Source of the DNA: Pycnococcus provasolii
Lineage: Eukaryota > Chlorophyta > Pseudoscourfieldiophyceae > Pseudoscourfieldiales > Pycnococcaceae
Length of the DNA stretch: 64,000 bases
Assembly: GCA_938743325.2 (NCBI GenBank)
Contig: OW568880.1
Span: forward strand, 124,001 to 188,000
Reading direction: 5' to 3'
A program made the position numbers and the translations under genes. Positions 48,029-56,164 of the stretch are shown here, piece after piece (the stretch's first letter is position 1; each line of letters opens with the position of its first letter). Below the pieces are notes generated by a model, which had not been told where the DNA came from, made no database searches, and worked only from the letters and a program-made list of their open reading frames with translations.

Positions 48029-48579
48029 TTTGGCTTTGGTTTGGAACGGCGACGAGCCGCTGAACGAGCTAAATGAGAGGAACGAGCTGAAGAGTGTATT
48101 GCACCGCCTTGCAAGTGAAGTCCAGGCCTGCTCTGACTCACTCAGCACTCACTCACTCGCACTCGCTTGCCAAAAGCTGTGCAAGGTACACGGGCAGGCG
48201 TGCGAGGTACCGTAAAGGTATGAGATGTGTTTGTGGCCACTTAAGACTATTGAAGAAATACCTTGAGATAGAGTCTGACGCGAGTCTCGACGCGACGAAC
48301 GACGAACTTGTCACCCACCACACGCAGTCACTCACTCACGCACACGCCTAAAGGTGGCTGACCGACGCTGACGACGAGCACGAGCACAGCCTGCTATCTT
48401 AGTGACGGCCGATGTCGGAGGATTCTGGCCAGCCGCGGTGGTTCGCGTGGTGTGGTGTCGTGCGGTGTGGTGCGAGGAGCCTCCGCCAAAAGTTGCACTT
48501 CACTTCACGCCTCAAACTCGGTCGGTTCGGCCCATCGCAATCACTCACTCGAGTCTCGATCCTCGGAGCCCTAACTAAT
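48029..48579. other. Upstream region of the K+ channel gene
   Basis: About 550 bp between the channel start and the first 168-bp repeat. It holds CACTCACTCACTCGCACTCG-type pyrimidine repeats (48138-48170 and 48320-48345). GGTGTCGTGCGGTGTGG-type sequence lies near 48451-48470, and CCCTAACTAA at 48569-48578 abuts the retroelement. No gene is seen. Confidence 0.5.
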
Positions 48580-48747
48580 ATCTTCAGTTCTACTTGTTTA
48601 ATTGGGGTTTTTGATTAGGGGGAGTCGCTCGCGCAGCTGGTTCTGGGCGGCCGCCCGGCGGGTCTCGAGACCCTCCGGCGGCCTCTCCCTTAAGGCTGCT
48701 CGCGCGTATCCACTCTTGCTGTTGGTTGCTTGCTTCGCAAACAACCT
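48580..48747 (+). repeat. 168-bp direct repeat, copy 1
   Basis: By eye it is identical to 50211-50378 at a constant offset of 1,631, from ATCTTCAGTTC to AAACAACCT. It contains GGCGGCCGCCCGGCGGG and the near-palindrome GTCTCGAGAC. Confidence 0.92.
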
Positions 48748-50210
48748 AACAGCCGCACTACACGCGAGTAGTGGGAGGTCGAACACACGCCGAACGCGTC
48801 TTCGAGGGACGTAGTTCGTGTACCGAAACGGTCTGAATACCTACGTTTAGATCGAAACATCAGCAACCTTCGATTGGAAGTTTACTGTTGGATTCTTAAT
48901 CGATTGATTAATGGGTGACGCGCCGAACGAACTCGAGGTTCTGGAAGCTCGTCGCGAAATATTGCAGCTGGAGATTGCGCTAGCGCAGGAGCGCCGTGCA
49001 GCTGCAGAAGCAGAGCAGAAGGGCAAGAAAGCGGCCGAAGAAGGAGGCGAGCCTACGTTAGATTACGTGGTGCCGGCCAGCTATCCGGACGCTCGCCACG
49101 CGGAGTCGCTACCTACGACTGGGATTCCGCGTCGTGGCAAGCCAACACTGCTTTCCTTGCCGTCGAACCCTGTTCTTCAGCACCTAGAGGCTGAATCGGT
49201 GAAACAGGGACACGCGTCTTCGCATAACGCGTGGATTTTCCGATCGATTGTGAGTGTCAGCGCATATCTGGAACTCGGAGTGCTGAGTCTTCAGCAGGAG
49301 ACTGACGACCGAGTGGAGGAACTAGCGACTTACGTCGAAGAGAACCTGGACGTCGAGCGCGGAGACGACGGGAAACCGTTAGATCCAGAAGGAGACGAAG
49401 AGAAGCTGGCGCGCTTCAACGAGCTGAACAAGAAGATCGCGAGGATTGACTCCGTTCTGGAGCGCACGCGCAACACGCTCACAGGCGTCCTGGAGCTCGC
49501 CGCGGAGCTGGAAGACTTCTTCGTAGCGAACAAGGGACCGCGTACCGTCATTACGAAGGAGACGGCAGACGCCACACTGGCACAGCTGCTGGAGGAGACG
49601 ACCGCCTACCCACCGCGCTCAAAGCGAACCACCCGCATCCAGAAAGAGATCCGCTCTAACAGGGCGACTCAGATTGCCAAGCAAGCGGCTGTTAAGTCGG
49701 TGGCAACCAACAAAAAGGATAAACCTTAGCGGCGCATGCTGCGCAGCTGGGGGAGGGTTGGAGGGCGGTTGGCGAGAACGGAAGGAACGGAAGGAATAAC
49801 AACGGATGTGCCTGGGGAAGCGCATACTGAGGACGAGCGATCGCGTGGGCAGTCGCTTGGCCGCTCAGGTCAGGGAACAGCTGGAGGAGTGGCGCCGGAT
49901 CGGCGCGGGCCCGCAGCTGTTGCACTGGATTGCCAAGGGAGTGGCGATCACATTCACGAACGGTCCTCCCCCGTCGTACGACTTGGGCGCGAGCCTAACG
50001 TCGATGACGGAGGAGGAAAACAGCTTCATGGAGGCGGAGACGTCACGCCTCCTGAAGCTGGGAGCATGGGAGGAGATCGACGGCGGAGCGGCGCACTGCG
50101 TCAACCGCGTTCATCTGGTCCCGAAGGTGGGATCGAAGAAATTCAGGCTGGTCATCGATCTAAGGCCACTGAATCTATTCTGCGGGGAAGCTACCCTGGC
50201 CCCCCCTAAA

Positions 50211-50378
50211 ATCTTCAGTTCTACTTGTTTAATTGGGGTTTTTGATTAGGGGGAGTCGCTCGCGCAGCTGGTTCTGGGCGGCCGCCCGGCGGGTCTCGAG
50301 ACCCTCCGGCGGCCTCTCCCTTAAGGCTGCTCGCGCGTATCCACTCTTGCTGTTGGTTGCTTGCTTCGCAAACAACCT
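50211..50378 (+). repeat. 168-bp direct repeat, copy 2
   Basis: Second copy of 48580-48747. A short CTGGCCCCCCCTAAAA sequence directly before it (ending at 50211) occurs again at about 50481-50496, so the junction is itself partly duplicated, as in elements with split direct repeats. Confidence 0.92.
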
Positions 50379-51156
50379 CCCACCCTCCCTCCCTGTTGAC
50401 TATAGTTGGTTACTGGAGCAGGAGACCTACTTTTGGTTTTAATTTCGGTTTGTGTAAAAGATGACCTTCATTGGCAATACTGGCCCCCCCTAAAACCCTA
50501 ACTTACAGTAACACTGCTGAGACCGGTTCGTTCTACAGTATGTGCCGTGCCACTGTGCCACTGTGCCACTGTGCCACACAACCAACCTGACCATGACCAT
50601 GACCACCTGTCACTCCTCAGGCCATCACGCCCTTTCCGGTCGCCTTTACCCACACGGTAAAACGGTAAAACTTTACATACAGCAGTCCTTAGACTAGAAT
50701 AGGGTGGCCGCTCGACGCCGGTGCTCGACCAGCCAACTTGCTCGACCAGCCAACTTGCTCGACCTTTAGCGCATTGCGTTTGTTCCGGGTGTTGATAGTG
50801 TCACGGTGCCTGACCACAGTGGAACCGCTCCCTCCCTCGGCCTGAACGAACACGAAAGGCACGAAGGCCCTTGCATTCTTGCAAGTTGCAAGCGCCAAGC
50901 GACCTCGCCCGACGCTCGTAACCTTAGGTAGGAGTGGTAGGAAGTAGGCTCAGCAAGACCAAGATGCACATGGCAACCCCTCCGGAGCCCTCTTCCTTCC
51001 CTACGATAATACCGAAGTAGCCCTACCAACACCCGGGTAACCCTAACCCTAACCCTAACCCTAACACCCTCCTCCCGATTAGGGTTAGGGTTACGCCACC
51101 TTCCTCGGGCTCGGGCCTCCCCCCCCCCCCCCCCCCCCCGTTCCCTCTTGCCAAAC
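50379..51156. other. Upstream space with head-to-head telomere-like tracts and a C20 run
   Basis: About 780 bp. A CCACTGTG microsatellite lies at 50545-50577 and a duplicated GCTCGACCAGCCAACTT at 50724-50759. (CCCTAA)4-5 at 51039-51065 is followed by the inverted GATTAGGGTTAGGGTT at 51078-51093, and a homopolymeric C run (about 20) covers 51120-51139. The minus-strand frame across the tracts reads VRVRVRV and is not a gene. Confidence 0.65.
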
Positions 51157-51867
51157 ATGGCGGCTCCAACATGCTCAGCCTCTGCGTGTGCGTGTGCACA
51201 GCGTCAACGTCAACGGCACCCTTATCCTTACCGTCATCGTGGTGGTGCTCGTGGTGGTTTTGGCTCTCCTCATATGGTGCGTCGTGATGTTTCTCTTTCT
51301 CGAGATTCTTCCCATAGTGTGGGAACCCACGCCTGCCAGGCAGGAGAATCCAACCCTGGAGGGAACTCCATTAGGCCCGCGGAGTGGTGGAAGCTCTCGG
51401 ATGATTATGCAACAGCGTTGGTGCTGTGCGACGAACTTAGAAGCAAGCACCGCGAGGCGTCGTACTTGGTACGAACTTTACGCACGTCCGTCGACGGGTG
51501 TGCCTCAGACATGGTCGACGGACTAGGCGGAGACGAACGCGACAAACGTAGACGGAGCCAAGAAGCGGAGAGACTCAGAGAACACACAAAAGCAGTCTCG
51601 CACGCAGCCGCTATCGCGTACTCCGATTTCTCAGATCCGAGAGGCGAATCGCCACTTCCTGCCGTCGCAGCTGCGGCGTGCGTCGTCGAAGAGGCTAGAC
51701 GGAGAAGCGACTCCGCGAACGACGAACCTCCGACCGTCTCCGCTTTGCTCGCAATCGTCAGCGAAGAGGCGGCAGCTCTCCGAGATGCGGAAGAGGCTCT
51801 TGCAAGAGCTCGAGCGTGCGGAAGGATGTTCGACGCCGTCGCGAAGGCGGCACTCGTGCAAGACTAA
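51157..51867 (+). CDS. Unknown protein with helical C-terminal half
   Basis: Protein of 236 residues from ATG 51157; the frame opens at TTG 51148, beside the C-run. The first ~75 residues are Arg/His/Ser-rich and unconvincing. From ~75 on the composition is helical and protein-like: WWKLSDDYATALVLCDELRS, ERDKRRRSQEAERLREHTKA, EEAAALRDAEEALARARACG. The +1 frame over 51188-51400 instead encodes a strong membrane helix (TLILTVIVVVLVVVLALLIW), so the true N-terminus may lie in that frame with an unrecognised intron near 51320-51400. No family is recognised. It is convergent with SBPase with 100 bp between stops. Confidence 0.5.
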   Translation: MAAPTCSASACACAQRQRQRHPYPYRHRGGARGGFGSPHMVRRDVSLSRDSSHSVGTHACQAGESNPGGNSIRPAEWWKLSDDYATALVLCDELRSKHREASYLVRTLRTSVDGCASDMVDGLGGDERDKRRRSQEAERLREHTKAVSHAAAIAYSDFSDPRGESPLPAVAAAACVVEEARRRSDSANDEPPTVSALLAIVSEEAAALRDAEEALARARACGRMFDAVAKAALVQD

Positions 51868-51967
51868 GTTGAAACTCATACAGTAAACTTACGCTTTTTG
51901 CTTTTGTTTGTTCTTCTCAAAAATATCGATGTTACCTATTTTCCAAACCAAACAAAATTTCCTAGGC

Positions 51968-53176
51968 TTACTCGACCATGCAGATCATCTCGTTGAAGCG
52001 GTCAACCTCCTTGCTGCTGCCGATGCACAGCGCGGTGCGCTGGTCCACCTGGTTAATCTGCACGTCAAGCACGCTTCCACCCGAGACGCCGTCCGACGTC
52101 TTTCCTCCAGCCATCTCGACGAGAAGTCCGAACGGCGCCGCCTCGAAAGCAAGACGAAGCTTCGCCGGCGAGCTGTCTGACGTGGGGTTGCTGAACACTC
52201 CCTGCTGCTTCGTGAACTGCTGGTACACGTCCGGCACCAGTCCTCCGCTGTAGCGAAGCGTGTACTTCTCCTGCATGTAGTAATCGACGAGCTTCTTGTA
52301 GCCCTCCACCTCCTTGGTGGCGCGAAGGTTCGCCGGCGCGAAGATCTTGCACTCCTCGCTGATGGTGATCTGGCTGCGGCTGCAGATCCACGGCGCGAAC
52401 GTTCCGTCGGCGAGCTGGCATCCCTCGGGAGTGCAACCGTACGAGAACTCGTACACGCCGTCGTCGAGCCCAACGAGTACCGTCGTGCGCGGTCCGTACA
52501 GCGCGATGAGCGACGTCACCTGGTCGCGTCCCGTCGCGCCGATGAGTCCGTCGTCGCCGGATCCGGACTTGGATCCCCAGACACCGATCATCGTGCCGAC
52601 AGCCCAGTTGTTGTCGACGATGGACGAGCCGTCGAGCGGGTCCCAGCAGACGGTGTACTCACCGTTGGGGTTGCACGGCTTCACCTCCGGCTCCTCCTCG
52701 GACGCGCCAAACGCGACGGTCGACGACTCGCGGCACTTGTTCCACATGATCTCGTCGGCGATGACGTCAACGGAGAGCTGAGCGTCTCCGAAGGTGTTTG
52801 AGGATCCCTCGACGGTCACGAGGGCGGAGCGCAGCGCCTCGGTGATGTCGGCGATGGCGTCGAGCATCTCCACGATGAGCGTACGCATCTGCGTGTCCGC
52901 ACACTTCGTTCCGAGCACGACATCCAGCGAGTCATACGAGTCCTGCTTTTCGGTCGTCGTGTAGAAGGAGGTGGAGCTGGCCCCGTATTCGTCCCCCCCG
53001 AAAACGCGAACGTCACCACGCACACCACTCTTCGACGAGGACTTCGCCGAGGAGGTGGAGCGAGGCACCGCAGAAGCACGGGTAGCCACTGAGGAGGCAC
53101 GACAAGACGCAGGGCGCACACACACCTTCGAGGATGACTTCACAGACTTCACAGACTTCATGGAGGAGGACATCAT
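51968..53176 (-). CDS. SBPase: Sedoheptulose-1,7-bisphosphatase, plastid
   Basis: Protein of 402 residues from ATG 53176; the frame continues upstream with unlikely composition. SBPase removes the C1 phosphate from sedoheptulose-1,7-bisphosphate in the Calvin-Benson cycle. The first ~60 residues are Ser/Lys/Arg/Val-rich (VRPASCRASSVATRASAVPR), a typical green-algal transit peptide. Visible motifs are FGDAQLSVDVIADE, the metal-binding VCWDPLDGSSIVDNNWAVGT (near 179), VTSLIALYGPRTTVLVGL, FAPANLRATKEVEG, EKYTLRYSGGLVPDVYQQF, LRLAFEAAPFGLLVEMAGG and VLDVQINQVDQRTALCIGSS. The spacing favours SBPase over FBPase. Plant SBPase has CGGTAC before NSFGDEQL; here the position reads TVEGSSNTFGDAQL, without the regulatory cysteines. 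Confidence 0.93.
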   Translation of the reverse strand: MMSSSMKSVKSVKSSSKVCVRPASCRASSVATRASAVPRSTSSAKSSSKSGVRGDVRVFGGDEYGASSTSFYTTTEKQDSYDSLDVVLGTKCADTQMRTLIVEMLDAIADITEALRSALVTVEGSSNTFGDAQLSVDVIADEIMWNKCRESSTVAFGASEEEPEVKPCNPNGEYTVCWDPLDGSSIVDNNWAVGTMIGVWGSKSGSGDDGLIGATGRDQVTSLIALYGPRTTVLVGLDDGVYEFSYGCTPEGCQLADGTFAPWICSRSQITISEECKIFAPANLRATKEVEGYKKLVDYYMQEKYTLRYSGGLVPDVYQQFTKQQGVFSNPTSDSSPAKLRLAFEAAPFGLLVEMAGGKTSDGVSGGSVLDVQINQVDQRTALCIGSSKEVDRFNEMICMVE

Positions 53177-53927
53177 TGCAGATACACAGAGGTTGTGATT
53201 GAGGTGCCGATGGCGAGTACGAGGGCGCACGCCAGCACACTCACCCCTGGGGCCGGGGGGAAGGGGGGTGCTCTGCGGACCGCACATATCTCAGTGGCGA
53301 TTCTATCCTCACATCCACAAGGGAGCTCTCCATATCTTTTTCCTCCCTGACAGCCTGATGAAGAAGGGCTGGGACACGCACTTGGGTGGGATTCCTTATT
53401 CGGGGTTACTGGATTCCTTATTCGGGGTTACTTCTTAGGCTGGGATCCCAGATGCACGTTCTTGTATTTGCCATTTCGGGGTTACTTCTTAGGCCCCAGT
53501 CCCAGATGCACGTTCTTGTATGTAGTTACATTTGCCTTTTGGGGTTACGTTTAGCAACTGCATGGTTACAGTATCCCTCTCCTCTCCGGGGATCTGGGGG
53601 TCTGGGGGGAACATCGAAGGTCTGGGGGGATACCGGTTGGTTTGGGTTTGGTTTGGGGGTTTGGTTTGGTTTGGGGGTTTGGTTTGGGGTTTGGTTTGGG
53701 GTTTGGTTTGGGGTTTGGTTTGGTTTGGGGGTTTGGTTTGGGGGTTTGGTTCGGGGTTTGGTTTGGGGGTTTGGTTTGGGGTTTTCCGTGCGGTTGATAA
53801 GGGGTAAGTTTAGGAAGGTCGGGCTTGGGCCTTAAGGAATTTTCCCGCACGCACGTATACACGCACATACAACTTCTATGCCATTTTCATTTTTTTGTTT
53901 TTTTTATTTGACGTAACGCATCAAGCT
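53177..53927. other. Divergent promoter space with two tandem repeats
   Basis: About 750 bp between SBPase and the PhyH-like gene. Two copies of a 54-bp unit (53423-53476 and 53477-53530) share CGGGGTTACTTCTTAGG and CCCAGATGCACGTTCTTGTA. The first unit is preceded by two GGATTCCTTATTCGGGGTTA segments. A G/T-rich tandem array of GGTTTGG/GGTTTGGGG units covers 53637-53785. A T-rich stretch (53886-53909) precedes the start. Open frames here are artefacts of the repeats. Confidence 0.7.
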
Positions 53928-54994
53928 ATGGCGGGCATGAAGATCAACCCTCAGGCCAGCCTTTTTTCTTTGAGTTTGGAAACATTACGTGGTGGTGGTG
54001 ATGTCCTTGATGCACACGGAGGCATATATGGATGGCGCTTCGTCGCCAAGTACCTGCAAGAACAGTACGGACTCAACGGAACGATGGCCAGGCTGCGCAT
54101 GATGACGCAGAAACACCTGCTCGGGCAAAGGCGACTCAACGACGCACATAAGTCCGTGCTCGACGTGCTGAACACGTACGGCGTCGCGAAAACGTCCGTG
54201 GACGAGTACCATGGTACCTCGTGGGACTGGCAAGGCGTGTGTGACGAGGTGCACAAAGTTATCACGGGAAGTACGCCTTCGGTGATTGGGCAGGATGGCT
54301 CGGCGCCTAAGGGCATCAACCAATACACTTTCAACAAGATGAAGGCGCCGAAGACTGATGCCTTTTTCCGCGAGTTCGACAACCTTGCAGCTCACTTCTT
54401 TGGCGAGGAACCTGAACTGCTCTTCTTTCAGATAAGGCACACCTTCACCGATACCGCCGGACTATTCAAGAAGGATGCCATCCGAGCGGCGTCGTGGCAC
54501 GTCGACCACGAAGGCCTGAAGATCCTCAAGGTGAGTGAAGAAAAAAGTCGCACTGTCAACACTGCTGTCTTAGCGTCGCGCCTAACGTGCCGGAAAACCC
54601 AAAACACGCACACACGCAAAATCTATAGGTGTTTGTGAATATGACGGACGTGAACCACACGAACGGACCACTTCGCTACCTCCTGAAGTCGAACTTTGGA
54701 AACGTGCAGAATAAGCCGTGCCACGAGCTCATGCACGACGGCCGAAGGCGCAAGGTTGTGCCCGACAAGGACACCGTGTGCGTGACGGACAAGGAGCTCT
54801 TCGAAACCTTCGACGAGGGCATGCTGACGTCGAACGAGGGTCCCCCTGGAACCATCACCGTCGTGGACACGAGCGGCACGCACAAGGATGGCTTCAGCGA
54901 GAATGCGCGCACCGTGCTCGTCGCATGCTTCATGCCGAAGCGCAAGGCGAAGCAAGGCTTGCCATGGCAGATGACCGAAGCGGCTCTCGCGTAA
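53928..54994 (+). CDS. Phytanoyl-CoA dioxygenase-like 2-oxoglutarate/Fe(II) oxygenase
   Basis: Join of 53928-54530 and 54629-54994, 322 residues. The 98-bp intron starts GTGAGTGAAG and ends ATCTATAG; splicing joins GLKILK to VFVNMTDVNHTNGPLRYLLK, which keeps the beta-strand register of the fold. The Fe(II) ligands are visible as the HxD pair in AASWHVDHEGLKILK (near residue 191) and the distal His in TITVVDTSGTHKDGFSENAR (near 285), whose Arg would hold 2-oxoglutarate. The substrate is unknown; this group hydroxylates lipids and small molecules, and many algal members are uncharacterised. The frame is open to 53895, but ATG 53928 (MAGMKINPQ) fits better. TGTAA follows at 55007. Confidence 0.85.
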
Positions 54995-55108
54995 CATCAC
55001 ACATCTTGTAAACGTACTGTATAGTATACCCTTTATTTGGTAAGTACCTACCGATGTTCTCGCAACTGACTCGAGTTGTGGTAGTTACCACCACTTCCTT
55101 GGCGAAGC

Positions 55109-55348
55109 TCACGGCAGAGTGAACGTCGACGGCGTCGGCACTTGGCGGTAAAGTGAAGTGCACAACTCGGTGAACCTGTCAACGAAGAAACTTTCCTTCA
55201 TTATGTTATTGACACCGACCAGCTTCCGCTGCGCCTTCGAGAACGCCGCTATCGCCTCGCCGACCTGACGGAACACGCCTGTTGTGGGAGGAGGTGTGTG
55301 ATCTTTGTGTGTGCCCGGGCCGGCACCGGTGTCACCTTGAGACGCCAT
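55109..55348 (-). CDS. Small protein of unknown function
   Basis: Predicted 79 residues from ATG 55348 (MASQGDTGAG). The second half is helical: VFRQVGEAIAAFSKAQRKLV, GVNNIMKESFFVDRFTELCT. The frame extends upstream to 55435 with a hydrophobic, Leu-rich stretch, so a longer form with a membrane segment is also possible. It faces the PhyH-like gene with 114 bp between stops, the spacing seen for other convergent pairs here. No family is recognised. Confidence 0.45.
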   Translation of the reverse strand: MASQGDTGAGPGTHKDHTPPPTTGVFRQVGEAIAAFSKAQRKLVGVNNIMKESFFVDRFTELCTSLYRQVPTPSTFTLP

Positions 55349-56164
55349 TAGAGGTCGTATGAAAGTAAGTAAAGTCAAAAATGAGTTACAATATAGTAGT
55401 AAAGAGAAAGCGCGCCGCAAGCTAGCCGCCAGCAAAGCGCGTCAAGCGATCGTGTCCGCACGATCGCCATCTTTACATATGATTTGAACTCAAGACGTAT
55501 AGTGGGGAGTTTATAGTGGGCTGTTAGTTTCCCACTATATTCACCCGAAACCAAAAGTCATGTGTGCTCGCCCTTTCTTCTCCACTTCGCCATGAGGAGC
55601 GCGAAGAGAACGGTGATCACGTATGCAGCGAGACCGGCGGGCACTTGATGGAGTGCACGACAATCTTCTTTCATCTTCTCATACCGCCTTGTTGTGGATT
55701 TTTGCATTGTCGAGTATCACACCTTGCACCTCAAGAGTCGCGTCACAAAATGCTCTTTCAAGTTGTTTTGGATGGCGAAAAGAAGTTGTTCTTCTTCCGG
55801 GCGGCGTTGTACGTCGCCTCCCTCTCAGGTCGCAATTCCTCGCGGATCTTGCGATGTCGTTCGCGCTGACGAGCGCGACGCGCGTCTCCTTCCTCGGGCA
55901 TTTGGAACCGCGCGCCTGATGGACGTCGTCAAGCCGAACGCCGCGGTTGTGGCTGTGCACCCGAGCGCCGTCGACCGCTACTAAGATTGTGGATGTGCCC
56001 GACCGGGATCCCGAACCTCCCCCCCCCCCCCCCTTTTTCCGCCGCCGCCGATATTTGGTACCAACCTATGATATTTTATTTCTCCCCCCCCCCCCCATCG
56101 TGCCATGTTCGCGCCCTCCTCCTGCTCATGCATGCATGTGCAAGATACTGTGTGAGTGATCAAT
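55349..56164. other. Mostly unassigned space before the adenylation-ankyrin gene
   Basis: It contains TATAGTGGGGAGTTTATAGTGGG-type sequence with its inverted partner CCCACTATA (55498-55540), the small frame listed above, GACCGGGATCCCGAACC followed by a C-run (56000-56032), and a second C-run (56087-56096). Apart from the possible small frame I see no gene. Confidence 0.5.
55558..55707 (-). CDS. Possible small membrane protein or last exon
   Basis: An unlisted short frame of 49 codons: a charged N-terminus (KSTTRRYEKMKEDC), then one membrane helix (AGLAAYVITVLFALLMAKW) with a basic end RRKGEHT. The shape is that of a tail-anchored protein or of the final exon of a membrane protein. Frame-shifted to it, 55679-55960 on the same strand reads GVILDNAKIHNKAV, which recalls the LDNAxIH motif of mariner/IS630-type transposases. 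Both readings are tentative. Confidence 0.25.
   Translation of the reverse strand: MQKSTTRRYEKMKEDCRALHQVPAGLAAYVITVLFALLMAKWRRKGEHT

Larger units (their letters stand above)
48580..50378 (+). mobile_element. Truncated retroelement with gag-like ORF, partial reverse transcriptase and 168-bp direct repeats
   Basis: Treated as a fossil, about 1.8 kb. The first part (48911-49729) encodes a 272-residue gag-like protein with an N-terminal coiled coil (EVLEARREILQLEIALAQER). The second part (49806 to about 50200) encodes the beginning of a reverse transcriptase, with GAWEEIDGGAAHCVNRVHLV and KVGSKKFRLVIDLRPLN, then ends against the downstream repeat. The RT style resembles tyrosine-recombinase (DIRS/Ngaro/Kangaroo-type) elements known from volvocine algae; a Ty3-like origin is also possible. 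The catalytic core and the rest of pol are absent, so it is not whole. Identical flanking repeats suggest a young age. Confidence 0.75.

Noticed and set aside
53532-53868. Gly/Leu/Val/Trp-Phe repeat protein (plus strand) and Pro/Asn/Lys repeat protein (minus strand)
   Set aside because: Both are frames through the GGTTTGG tandem array and stop when the array stops.
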